Source of the DNA: Paraburkholderia sp. BL23I1N1
GTDB taxonomy: Bacteria > Pseudomonadota > Gammaproteobacteria > Burkholderiales > Burkholderiaceae
Direction: 5' to 3'
DNA length: 64,000 bases
Assembly: GCF_003610295.1 (NCBI RefSeq)
Contig: NZ_RAPV01000001.1
Coordinates: forward strand, 496,001 to 560,000
Position 1 is the stretch's first letter. Each line of letters begins with the position of its first letter. The translations under genes were made by a program, and so were the position numbers. Shown in pieces: positions 55,403 to 63,736 of the stretch. Under the pieces are notes generated by a model. That model saw only the letters and a list, made by a program, of their open reading frames with translations, was not told the DNA's origin and did not search any database.

Positions 55403-55972
55403 TTAGAGGATGCCTTCCCATGGCGCGTTCAGCGGCAATTCAACCCACTCGCCCGGTTGCAGCCCGAGCGAAAAAATATCGAGTGCGCCGATACCGGCGC
55501 GTACGAGGCGCAAGGTCGGAAAACCGACCGCCGCGGTCATGCGTCGCACCTGACGGTTTTTGCCTTCGGTGATCGACAATTCGATCCACGTAGTGGGAAT
55601 CGCGGCGCGATAGCGGATCGGCGGCGTGCGGGCCCAGAGCGAGTCGGACGGCTCGACGTAGTCGGCGCGACAGGGCCGCGTTACGTAATCGCCGAGATCG
55701 ACGCCGCGCGCGAGCTTCTTCAACGTGGCGTCGTCAACTGCGCCTTCCACTTGCGCCCAATAACGTTTGACAAGTTTGTGACGCGGCTCGGCGATGCGCG
55801 CTTGCAGCGCGCCGTCGTCAGTGAGAAGCAGCAGCCCCTCGCTATCGGAGTCGAGCCGGCCCGCCGGATAGACGCCGGGCGCTTTCACCCAGTCGGCCAG
55901 CGATGCTCGCGTTTCGTGCGGCGAAAACTGACAGATGGTGCCGAACGGTTTGTTCAGGGCGAGAAGTCGCAT
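55403..55972 (-). CDS. RluE-like ribosomal RNA pseudouridine synthase
   Basis: The 189-residue enzyme isomerises a uridine in 23S rRNA. The family motifs are MRLLALNKPFGTICQFS, the catalytic aspartate in YPAGRLDSDSEGLLLLT (Asp41) and the GKNRQVRRMTAAVGFPTLRLVR block. There is no S4 domain, so it is of the RluE rather than RluB/C type. ATG 55972 is the expected start; longer frames upstream are not conserved. It is divergent from icd with an unusual AT-rich patch between them. Confidence 0.87.
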   Translation of the reverse strand: MRLLALNKPFGTICQFSPHETRASLADWVKAPGVYPAGRLDSDSEGLLLLTDDGALQARIAEPRHKLVKRYWAQVEGAVDDATLKKLARGVDLGDYVTRPCRADYVEPSDSLWARTPPIRYRAAIPTTWIELSITEGKNRQVRRMTAAVGFPTLRLVRAGIGALDIFSLGLQPGEWVELPLNAPWEGIL

Positions 55973-56337
55973 AAGGAAATCGATGAAGGTCGAGCAGTGT
56001 AGGCTGCGGCGGGGACTTGCCACGCAGGCCGGGAGAGGCGCCAGCCCGGTAGTAAATGGCGGAATAATAAAGCATAATGATTTGCCGCAAGTCATATGTC
56101 TTATATAAGATATAAGAACATATAAGAAGAAGCAGCCTTGCTGGTTTTTGATTTTCGACAATGTTGGAAAACACCGAGCCGCTACGGACTCGGTGCTGTG
56201 TCGGCGTGGGCTAGAATAAGCGACCAGGCCGCTCGCGGCAGGCTGCCCGCGGCCGTCCAGCATTGCGCGCAGCGAGGAGCACCCAGTTTCCGCAGTCTCC
56301 CACCAGCTTTCAGCACAGCTTTCACTGGAGTCCGATC
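55973..56337. other. Divergent intergenic region, pseudouridine synthase / icd
   Basis: This 365-base region contains an AT-rich block (56063-56140) with three TATAAGA direct repeats at 56103-56109, 56111-56117 and 56121-56127. TAGAAT at 56212-56217 may be an icd -10 box, with GGAGTC at the ribosome-binding position 10 bases before the icd ATG. Confidence 0.5.
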
Positions 56338-57594
56338 ATGCCGTATCAGCACATCAAGGTTCCGACCGGCGGTGACAAGATCACTGTCAACGCAGATTTC
56401 TCGCTCAACGTTTCCGACCAGCCGATCATTCCGTATATCGAAGGCGACGGAACGGGCCTCGACATCACGCCGGTGATGTTGAAAGTGGTGGATGCCGCAG
56501 TAGAAAAAGCGTACGCAGGCAAGAAGAAAATCCACTGGATGGAAATCTACGCCGGCGAGAAGTCGACCAAGGTGTACGGCCCGGACGTGTGGCTGCCGGA
56601 AGAAACGCTGCAGGTGCTGAAGGAATACGTCGTTTCGATCAAGGGTCCGCTCACCACGCCGGTCGGCGGCGGCATCCGTTCGCTGAACGTCGCGCTGCGT
56701 CAGGAACTCGATCTGTATGTCTGCCTGCGCCCGGTGCAGTATTTCAAGGGCGTGCCGTCGCCGGTGCGTGAGCCTGAGAAGACCAACATGGTGATCTTCC
56801 GCGAGAACTCGGAAGACATCTATGCCGGTATCGAATGGCCTGCCGAGTCGGAACAGGCGAAGAAGGTCATCAAGTTCCTGCGCGAAGAAATGGGTGTGAA
56901 GAAGATCCGCTTCCCGGAAACCTCGGGGATCGGTATCAAGCCGGTGTCGCGCGAAGGCACCGAGCGTCTGGTGCGCAAGGCGATCCAGTATGCGATCGAC
57001 AACAATCGCCGCTCGGTCACGCTCGTGCACAAGGGCAACATCATGAAGTTCACGGAAGGCGCTTTCCGCGACTACGGTTATGCATTGGCGCAGAAGGAAT
57101 TCGCCGCGGAGCTGATCGACGGCGGTCCGTGGATGAAGATCAAGAACCCGAAAACGGGTGGCGACGTCGTGCTGAAAGACGTGATCGCCGACGCATTCCT
57201 CCAGCAGATCCTGCTGCGCCCGGCCGAATACGACGTGATCGCCACGCTGAATCTGAACGGCGACTATGTTTCGGACGCGCTGGCCGCGCAAGTCGGCGGT
57301 ATCGGGATTGCGCCGGGCGCGAACATGTCGGATTCGGTCGCCATGTTCGAAGCCACGCACGGCACGGCGCCGAAGTACGCCGGCAAAGACTACGTAAATC
57401 CGGGGTCGGAAATTCTCTCGGCCGAAATGATGCTGCGTCACATGGGCTGGACTGAAGCGGCCGACCTGATCATCAAGTCGATGGAAAAGTCGATTCTGCA
57501 AAAACGGGTCACGTATGACTTCGCGCGCTTGATGGAAGGCGCGACGCAAGTGTCCTGTTCGGGCTTTGGTCAGGTGTTGATCGAAAACATGTAA
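56338..57594 (+). CDS. icd: NADP-dependent isocitrate dehydrogenase
   Basis: The 418-residue enzyme of the TCA cycle oxidises isocitrate to 2-oxoglutarate with NADP. The E. coli-like family opening MPYQHIKVP, the phosphorylation-site serine in [27 protein letters not shown], the [13 protein letters not shown] segment, the Tyr/Lys of [11 protein letters not shown] and the [26 protein letters not shown] segment are all present. ATG 56338 follows GGAGTC. It is monocistronic, and a strong terminator is followed immediately by a group II intron. Confidence 0.95.
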   Translation: MPYQHIKVPTGGDKITVNADFSLNVSDQPIIPYIEGDGTGLDITPVMLKVVDAAVEKAYAGKKKIHWMEIYAGEKSTKVYGPDVWLPEETLQVLKEYVVSIKGPLTTPVGGGIRSLNVALRQELDLYVCLRPVQYFKGVPSPVREPEKTNMVIFRENSEDIYAGIEWPAESEQAKKVIKFLREEMGVKKIRFPETSGIGIKPVSREGTERLVRKAIQYAIDNNRRSVTLVHKGNIMKFTEGAFRDYGYALAQKEFAAELIDGGPWMKIKNPKTGGDVVLKDVIADAFLQQILLRPAEYDVIATLNLNGDYVSDALAAQVGGIGIAPGANMSDSVAMFEATHGTAPKYAGKDYVNPGSEILSAEMMLRHMGWTEAADLIIKSMEKSILQKRVTYDFARLMEGATQVSCSGFGQVLIENM

Positions 57595-57626
57595 GCGAAT
57601 TGCGCCGGCTTCTGCGGCGCGAAAAT

Positions 57627-57666
57627 AAAAAACCCCGGCACCGTTAGGCGGCCGGGGTTTTTTCTT
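57627..57666 (+). terminator. Terminator of icd
   Basis: AAACCCCGGC (57630-57639) pairs with GCCGGGGTTT (57651-57660), then six T and CTT. The group II intron begins right behind it. Confidence 0.92.
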
Positions 57667-60021
57667 GTGCGCCCAGCATGGGCGCACTCCAGTGGGTGCA
57701 AGTCCCACCGCAAGTTGATCATAGCGAGCGAAGCGAAACGCAACTGCATGAGGGCGACAGAGTGTGGGGAGGAAGCGTGGAGCGAAACTGCGAGCCGATG
57801 GACAAGAACCCGATATGAGGCGTTGCCGATCAGGGCGAGCGGGCAAGTGACTGCAAAGCGCTTGTGATCAAGGAGCGGTGACGTAAATCCGGCGGTTATG
57901 CAGCGAAGGAGTGCGTTCTTACCTGGGGAGATCTCGCCTCGAGCCTGAAAGGGTAACGGTGTCGAGCCGGAGCGAGAAGTCAGCAGAGGCCGAAGTGTGC
58001 GCTGGGCAGCGCGTTGTTCCGGAGGGTTGAAGTCCCTCTGGCGCTCGGATGAGGGGCGCCATATCCGAAAGCGGGGGTAATGCCTTGCTGGCCGGAGAGA
58101 GGTGGGAAGGTATGGAGACGTCTAACCGGGCACGAAGGCGAAAGCCGGAAACGGACAAGGCGGACCTGAAGCCATCATCTCGCAGTACTCCGGAGGGCAG
58201 GGTGTCCGCCGCGAGGCGGAATCCGAAGGGCATGAGGAGAAGTACCGGGCCGTAGTCGATGGGGGCTGCCCCGATGACGAACCGGTCGGCCAAAGGTGGG
58301 GTAAGGTCGAGCCTGCACTATGGAGGCGAAGGCGTTCTCATTCACCCACCGCACCAAGGTGTTTGCGGACGGCACGGTACGGAAGAACAGCGTGTGACCC
58401 CAGGAGAACTGGCACAGTCCGCGGGTGGCACCGCGGGAAGTGAGCCTATAAGCGAGGAGCGAAGTGGCGAGCGGTGCTGTGTCAGTAGTCGGACGGCTGA
58501 GTAGTACCTGAAGCGTGGCTAAAACCACGTGACCGAGCGATCGGCGACAGAAGTGGGTCGGGGAAGGCAGCCGGCGAAGATGATTGGGAAGAACCCGGAC
58601 GGCAGTGAGTAAGGACACGGAGGAGGATCAGTTCCATGAGCGAAATACCCGTACATCCGCGCCCGAGGAGACTGTCTGACTGGATCAACCCGATGGAAGC
58701 AAGGAAGGTCCACTCATTAATTGACAAGGTTTATCAACGGAAGAATCTGGAAGTCGCCTGGGAGCGAGTCCGGGCCAACCGGGGTAGTGGCGGTGTCGAT
58801 GGAATCAGCGTGGCAGACTTTGCCGAACAGGCGGACCAGCATCTGGACCGTCTGCAGGCAGAACTGCGTGCGCGGACCTATCAGCCGCAACCGGTCCGGC
58901 GGGTCTCGATCCCGAAAGTCGGCAAACCGGGGGAGTTCCGCAATCTCGGCATACCGTCGATTTACGATCGCGTATGTCAGCAGGCGCTGCTCAACCGTCT
59001 GGAGCCGATCTTCGAGCCGGTATTCGACGAGGCCAACTTCGGGTATCGGCGAGGGCGATCGACACACGACGCTTTGCGCAAGATCTGGAGGGAGATCGAG
59101 GGCGGCAGGGAATGGATTGTTGATGCTGATCTGAAGGACTTCTTTGGATCAGTTGACCATGACAAACTTCTGTCGCTCATTGCCCAGCGCATCGCTGACG
59201 GTCGGGTACTAAGCCTGATCAAGGCGATGCTTAAAGCCGGTAGTTTCGGCAAGGGTCGTCTCTTTCCGAGCGAGCGTGGAACGCCGCAAGGTGGGGTAGC
59301 TTCACCGCTGCTCAGCAATATCCTCCTGACGCCGTTTGATCGGGAGATGCGGCTTAAGGGCTACCAGCTTACCCGTTACGCGGATGACTGGGTGATCACC
59401 TGTTCATCCCAGGCAGAAGCGCGCGCAGCCATCGCGGCGGCGACGAAGATTCTGAGCGCACTGGGTGTGCAACTCCATCCGCAGAAGACGCGGATCGTGC
59501 ATGTCCGGTTTGGATTCGAGTTTCTCGGCTACAAGATCAAGCGTGGGCGGCAGTTATCGCTGCCCACGGCCAAAATCCGCAGTGGCGCCCGATCGGGTGC
59601 GCTGTACGCGTACCCCCGGGAGAAATCGGTCCAGCGTTTCATGGATCAGGTGCGTCGTCTTACAAAGAGATGTGTGCCGCTTCGAACGCGGGAGCTGATT
59701 GGACGGCTCAATCCCATCCTGCGGGGCTGGGGGCACTACTACAAGCGCTCCCACGTCCGGCGAATCTTCAACCGGCTCAACCGATGGATCGTGCGGCGTA
59801 TCTGGTCGCATCGATTCAAGCGCTGGCGCAATATGGGCTGGAAGGTCTTGCCCGAGGCGCGGCTCTATGGCGAGTTCGGGTTGGTCAACCTTGTGCAACT
59901 GATACCTTCAATTGCGTCCCAGCATGCTGCATCTTCGTGAAAGCTGCATGCCGGAAAACGGCACGTGCAGTTTGAGCGGCGGACGGAGGCCAGCGCGTCA
60001 GCGCGCCTCCTCCGACCCAAC
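57667..60021 (+). mobile_element. Complete group II intron inserted behind the icd terminator
   Basis: The 5' end is the classic GTGCGCCCAGC (57667) and an RNA-like, stop-rich stretch of about 970 bases follows. An intron-encoded protein gene (58636-59940) comes next, and then a perfect domain V at 59941-59973: an eight-base-pair stem AAGCTGCA/TGCAGTTT, five-base-pair stem TGCCG/CGGCA with a GAAAA loop and a two-base CG bulge, with AGC in the catalytic triad position. A GC-rich domain VI hairpin follows (59980-60012). The 3' boundary is placed near 60021 at AC, from the usual 3' terminal dinucleotide, and is uncertain by a few bases. The element lies exactly after the T run of the icd terminator. 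Confidence 0.85.
58636..59940 (+). CDS. Group II intron reverse transcriptase/maturase
   Basis: The 434-residue protein of the intron has RT domains with QPVRRVSIPKVGKPGEFRNLGIPSIYDRVCQQAL, FGYRRGRSTHDAL, TPQGGVASPLLSN and the active-site YADD at residues 248-251. The maturase X domain contains GWGHYYKRSHVRRIFNRLNRW. There is no HNH endonuclease domain at the C terminus, so target priming probably uses other 3' ends. A GGAGGAGGATC site precedes ATG 58636. It is intact, with no stop or frameshift. Confidence 0.92.
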   Translation: MSEIPVHPRPRRLSDWINPMEARKVHSLIDKVYQRKNLEVAWERVRANRGSGGVDGISVADFAEQADQHLDRLQAELRARTYQPQPVRRVSIPKVGKPGEFRNLGIPSIYDRVCQQALLNRLEPIFEPVFDEANFGYRRGRSTHDALRKIWREIEGGREWIVDADLKDFFGSVDHDKLLSLIAQRIADGRVLSLIKAMLKAGSFGKGRLFPSERGTPQGGVASPLLSNILLTPFDREMRLKGYQLTRYADDWVITCSSQAEARAAIAAATKILSALGVQLHPQKTRIVHVRFGFEFLGYKIKRGRQLSLPTAKIRSGARSGALYAYPREKSVQRFMDQVRRLTKRCVPLRTRELIGRLNPILRGWGHYYKRSHVRRIFNRLNRWIVRRIWSHRFKRWRNMGWKVLPEARLYGEFGLVNLVQLIPSIASQHAASS

Positions 60022-60356
60022 AGTCACAGGATAGGCCGGTGAGGCTAAGGCTGGCGACGAAGGGCCTGTTCAACGTTATGTCGATGCGGCAGGCAAGGCG
60101 TGGCACCACTATCTACCGGGAACGGCGTGCGCTGGGTGCATCGGATGACGTTGCGCGACAGGTGGCGGCCAACAGTCGCCACTGGTGGCGCAATAACGAC
60201 CGGGAAATCAAGCGCGTGCTCACACGATTGCGTACTTCAACCGGCTCGGCGCGCCCAGCCTCTCATAACCTCAACTTTCTGAACCGCCCGGTGCGGACCC
60301 GCTCGCCGGTGATGTGGCAGGGGGGCAGTCATATATGTCTGCCCCCTATGCCGATT
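60022..60356 (+). mobile_element. 3' remnant of a second group II intron
   Basis: After the first intron, sequence resembling a different group II intron end begins: the C-terminal end of a maturase (listed separately), a damaged domain V-like part at 60281-60310 and a domain VI hairpin GGGGGCAG/CTGCCCCC (60321-60346) followed by TATGCCGAT, a typical group II 3' end. The 5' part is missing. The 5' limit is approximate. The pattern is recognised from memory of bacterial introns, so class assignment is not made. Confidence 0.6.
60039..60268 (+). pseudogene. Broken C-terminal end of a group II intron maturase
   Basis: Residues like IYRERRALGASDDVARQVAANS and RHWWRNNDREIKRVLT match the C-terminal tail of maturases of another intron group. 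After RVLT the frame must change: a 2-base insertion (CTCACACG in place of CTCACG) leads to IAYFNRLGAPSLS and TAA at 60266-60268. Read as one protein the two parts form a normal tail. There is no reverse transcriptase domain left. Confidence 0.65.
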
Positions 60357-60584
60357 GACAGCGTCCAAACCCCATGCATGCCAACTGCAAATTCCCGACG
60401 TCCCCGATCAAATATCCGATCCTCGTTCGGGAAATTTCGCATCCTCGCTTCGGACCGATATTGAGGCGTTCGCCGCGTAGTGTCGGGTACTTTAAGCCCG
60501 TCGCAAAATCGCGCCTGCTGGACAACGAGGCGCGCCCCCACTTGACTCCTCAATCCAAGTACCTTGCCTTCGAGTGACAAAACG

Positions 60585-61403
60585 ATGACTCATAAAGAAC
60601 CCGTTGCCAATGTGTATGTCGCCACCCCCAGTTATGGCGCGGTCGTGACGACCGACTACGCGCTGGGACTTCTCGACCTCTACGACGAGGCGGCTCAACA
60701 AGGCTTCGGCTTGCGCGTCAACTTCAACAGCTTCGACAGTCTGATCACTCGCGCGCGCAACACCATGGTGGCGGAATTTCTCGCCGATGCCCGCTTCACG
60801 CATCTGATGTGGATCGATGGTGATATCGGCTTCAAAGGCGCGGATGTGGTTCGCCTATTGCACTCCGATCGGCCGGTGGCGGCCGGCGTCTATCCGCTGA
60901 CGAACGATGGGTGGCCCGCCGCCGGTCTGGAGCAGGCCCTCCCGGCCGGTTCGACGAAGGCCGATTTTCGCGCCCGCCACGCCATGTATCCCGCCATAGT
61001 GCGCGGAGAGGGTCTGGAAACCGACGCTGACGGCTTTCTCGACGTTCTCTATGCGCCCACCGGCTTCATGCTGATCAAGCGAGAAGTCTTTCTCGCGCTG
61101 ATACAACGGTTTCCTGAGCTTCATTGCCGTTCGAGGCTCGCGGGTCGTCCGGAACTGGATACGGGTGAGCCGGCGGCATTCCTCTACACGTTCTTCGACA
61201 CCATGATCGATCCGGAATCGCGGCTGTATCTGTCCGAGGACTATGCGTTTTGCCGCCTCATCTCCAGCATCGGTATCACGCCAGCGGTCGATGCGCGGTC
61301 GAATCTGCGCCACCAGGGCATTGCGGTGTACGAGGGCGATCTCGCTCGCAGTCTGGCGCTACAACGTACGATGGCGGGTCGTCATGCGTCCGCCAACGGG
61401 TGA
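60585..61403 (+). CDS. Orphan glycosyltransferase-like protein
   Basis: The 272-residue soluble protein starts with a Rossmann-like segment VYVATPSYGAVVTTDYALGLL and has a DxD-type motif at Asp78-Gly79-Asp80 (FTHLMWIDGDIGF), typical of GT-A glycosyltransferases that bind a nucleotide sugar and metal. The LSEDYAFCRLISSIG segment near residue 225 is characteristic of a family found in phages and cyanobacteria. No neighbouring sugar gene exists; it sits between intron remnants and an IS, so it may have arrived with them. ATG 60585 is the first plausible start. Confidence 0.7.
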   Translation: MTHKEPVANVYVATPSYGAVVTTDYALGLLDLYDEAAQQGFGLRVNFNSFDSLITRARNTMVAEFLADARFTHLMWIDGDIGFKGADVVRLLHSDRPVAAGVYPLTNDGWPAAGLEQALPAGSTKADFRARHAMYPAIVRGEGLETDADGFLDVLYAPTGFMLIKREVFLALIQRFPELHCRSRLAGRPELDTGEPAAFLYTFFDTMIDPESRLYLSEDYAFCRLISSIGITPAVDARSNLRHQGIAVYEGDLARSLALQRTMAGRHASANG

Positions 61404-61506
61404 CTATCGAAAGCTTTCGGAAAGAAAGGCGGGTGTCCAGTATTTGAGACATTCGCTTTGTCGACGTTTCAGACCACGGTAGCCGCAGTGGCACTCCGCC
61501 TCAAAT

Positions 61507-62589
61507 TAAGTGTTGCTGGTAAACGCGTTTGAATTTTGTTAACTTCGGCGAACCCATTGCGCCGGAGTCCAGATGAAGTGTGTTGTAGAGCTGAGCGAAG
61601 CCGAGGAAAAGACCTTGCAACAGATGTCGTTGAACCACCAGCATCGCGACATGCGCATCCGGGCCGCGGGCGTGATGATGCTCGGCCGCAAGATCAAACT
61701 GACTGAAGTGGCTGCGCAGCTCAGCGTGAGCGGGCAGTCGGTCTACAACTGGGCGCGCGCGTGGCGGGAATCCGGCATATGTGGGCTGCTGGTCGGTCAT
61801 AAAGGCGGACGTCCCCGTTCGTTGTCTGAAGCCATGATCGCCACCGCCATCGAGGCGGCCAGCGCCGAATTGATGACGCTCAGACAGATTGCGCAGCGCG
61901 TTGAAGAAGCTCATGGTGTGCCGTTTCCCTGCCGCCTGGATACCTTGTCGACTGCGCTCAAACGAGCGGGGTTTTCCTACAAGCGTGGTCGCTATTCGCT
62001 CAAAAAAAGCGTAACCCCGAGGAGTTCGCCGTGAAGGCCTCCACCCTCGCGAAGCTACAGCAGGCCGCACTCGACGGTGCGTGCCAGCTGTTCTACTTTG
62101 ATCAATCGGGGTTCAGTGCTTCGCCCCCGGTGCAGCGCGGCTGGTCGCCCATCGGCGAACCGCATCGTGTGTTCCCGCAACCGCACTGCAAACGCTCCGT
62201 CCTTGGTGCACTGGATTTCGGCGCCAACCTGCTGACGTATCACACCAGCAAGACCACGATCAAACGCCCCGATGTCGTGCAATTCCTTGAGCAGATCGCG
62301 CGGAAAAGCACGCCCGGTCTGACGACCGTAGTGGTGCTCGACAACGCCTCGATCCATCACAACATCGATCAGGAAACAATCGACCGATGGTTTCTCGAAC
62401 ATCGCATGGTGCTGTTCTATCTGCCGCCCTACAGCCCCGAACTGAATCTCATCGAAATCCTCTGGAAGCACGCCAAGTATCACTGGCGCGGCTTCGTCAC
62501 CTGGACCAAGGAAACCATCGATGCCGAGGTCAAAAAACTGCTCGACGGATTCGGCTCAGATTTTCAAATCAGATTTTCGTGAACACTTA
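61507..62589 (+). mobile_element. IS630-family insertion sequence
   Basis: Ends carry inverted TAAGTGTT (61507-61514) and AACACTTA (62582-62589), within TA-flanked termini as expected for a family that targets TA. The length of about 1,080 bases matches IS630. The transposase is made from two frames (below). It lies just beyond the cspA terminator. Confidence 0.85.
61573..62582 (+). CDS. IS630-family transposase, two frames joined by -1 slippage
   Basis: The first frame (61573-62034) encodes an N-terminal HTH part of 153 residues (TLQQMSLNHQHRDMRIRAAGVMMLG, VAAQLSVSGQSVYNWARAWRE); the second (62031-62582) encodes the DDE domain: Asp in LFYFDQSGF, Asp in VVVLDNASIHH and Glu in PPYSPELNLIEILWKH. 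A run of seven A (62002-62008) forms a slippery A-AAA-AAG site; a -1 shift yields a single approximately 336-residue protein with SLKKKRNPEEFAVK in between, the normal IS630 length. Transposase in a two-frame arrangement is usual for this family. Both frames look intact. Confidence 0.87.
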
Positions 62590-62602
62590 GAACGCGCTAC
62601 CC

Positions 62603-62632
62603 AAAAAAAGAAACCCGGCACGAAGCCGGGTC
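62603..62632 (-). terminator. Terminator of cspA
   Basis: On the minus strand ACCCGGC/GCCGGGT (62613-62631) is followed by a T-rich run (62603-62612). The IS630 element ends 13 bases beyond. Confidence 0.88.
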
Positions 62633-62656
62633 TCAAAGGACGGGTAACGAACAGTT

Positions 62657-62863
62657 TCAGGCAGGTGCCTGGATGTTCGATGCCTGTTTGCCTTTCGGGC
62701 CTTGCACGACCTCGAAGGTTACTTTCTGACCTTCCTTGAGGGTCTTGAACCCATTCATCTGGATGGCCGAGAAGTGTGCAAACAGATCCTCACCACCTTC
62801 GTCAGGCGTGATGAATCCGAAACCTTTTGCGTCATTGAACCATTTGACCGTACCAGTTGCCAT
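62657..62863 (-). CDS. cspA: Cold-shock family protein
   Basis: The 68-residue OB-fold protein binds single-stranded RNA/DNA and works as an RNA chaperone. The RNP1 motif KGFGFITP and RNP2 motif DLFAHFSAI are intact. Length and sequence match CspA/CspD-like Burkholderia proteins. A long upstream region of over 500 bases precedes it. It reads away from clpS, so each has its own promoter. Confidence 0.93.
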   Translation of the reverse strand: MATGTVKWFNDAKGFGFITPDEGGEDLFAHFSAIQMNGFKTLKEGQKVTFEVVQGPKGKQASNIQAPA

Positions 62864-63169
62864 TCCAACTTCCCCTGTAACTCATGTCACTACCACGAGC
62901 CCTCGAAAAGCTCGACGACCGCGCGATGCAGCCGCTCCCTCCTCACAAGCTCACCATCGGCATTTTTTCGATTTATGGCTCAGTGAAAAAAGTGCCAGCT
63001 TGATTGTTGAGGCTCTTTATTCGAGTGTCAAGAAAATTTTGAGATGTCGTTGTCGCGTTGCAAACAGGCGTTTTCCAGGGTTTTTCCCGCTTTTGTTTTG
63101 TTATGTGCGGTTGCCCAAGCGTGCCGTCTTGAAAAGTCGCATAATCGACTCACATGCTGTTCTGCGGGT

Positions 63170-63231
63170 CGCACAACCTGCCAGCGCTGACCGGGCGAGT
63201 GCCTTCAACCAGTGCTGGCAGGTTGTGCGAT
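63170..63231. repeat. Long inverted repeat upstream of clpS
   Basis: Arms TCGCACAACCTGCCAGC (63170-63186) and its exact complement (63215-63231) pair perfectly; pairing continues to 63190/63211 with one mismatch, leaving a 20-base loop. No T run follows, so it is not a simple terminator. Confidence 0.75.
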
Positions 63232-63378
63232 ACTCGATCCGACTGCAGCGCAGCACGACTGCGACGCTTTACAGGATAGGGGCCGGCTCCGCAATCGGCT
63301 CGTCGAATGACGCAACGCTTTGGGGGGCTTCGCCCACCATGCGGTAGCGAACGGGCTCACCGGCCGGTCGGCCGGGTT

Positions 63379-63407
63379 TTGACAGGATTGCGGGCCTGTC
63401 CTAGTTG
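63379..63407 (+). promoter_or_regulatory. Candidate clpS promoter
   Basis: TTGACA (63379-63384), a 17-base spacer and TAGTTG (63402-63407) could be a sigma-70 promoter with a very short leader to ATG 63422. The -10 match is weak. Confidence 0.4.
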
Positions 63408-63421
63408 TTTAGAATGGGTGT

Positions 63422-63736
63422 ATGGCGATTATCCCGGACAAGCAGGACGGCACCGTACTGGAGCGGCAGGAAAAGAAGCTGAAGCCGCCTTCCATGTACA
63501 AGGTGGTGCTGCTGAATGACGACTTCACGCCAATGGAATTTGTCGTGATGATCGTGCAGGAATATTTCAATAAAGATCGCGAAACCGCAACACAGGTTAT
63601 GTTGAAGGTGCATCGCGAGGGCAGGGGAGTTTGTGGGGTCTATACGCGGGACATCGCGTCGACCAAAGTCGAGCAAGTCGTTACCCACGCACGGCAGGCC
63701 GGGCATCCGCTGCAGTGTGTGATGGAGGAAGCATGA
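63422..63736 (+). CDS. clpS: ATP-dependent Clp protease adaptor ClpS
   Basis: The 104-residue adaptor delivers N-end rule substrates to ClpAP. The family core [24 protein letters not shown] (with conserved acidic/hydrophobic residues that bind N-degrons) is followed by [31 protein letters not shown]. Its stop overlaps the clpA start by four bases (ATGA), the standard clpS-clpA arrangement. Confidence 0.95.
   Translation: MAIIPDKQDGTVLERQEKKLKPPSMYKVVLLNDDFTPMEFVVMIVQEYFNKDRETATQVMLKVHREGRGVCGVYTRDIASTKVEQVVTHARQAGHPLQCVMEEA

Larger units (their letters stand above)
62864..63421. other. Long divergent intergenic region, cspA / clpS
   Basis: This 558-base region has a long perfect inverted repeat at 63170-63231 (listed separately), a candidate clpS promoter and the leader of cspA on the other strand. 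Cold-shock genes often have long structured leaders; nothing further can be read. No gene is called. Confidence 0.5.

Noticed and set aside
56182..57846. A 554-codon minus-strand frame opposite icd
   Set aside because: It is the antisense shadow of icd, runs across the terminator and into the intron, and shows no protein family.
63379..63400. Short inverted repeat GACAGG/CCTGTC as a possible operator of clpS
   Set aside because: Only six paired bases with an eight-base gap, overlapping a plausible -35 box; chance is likely.
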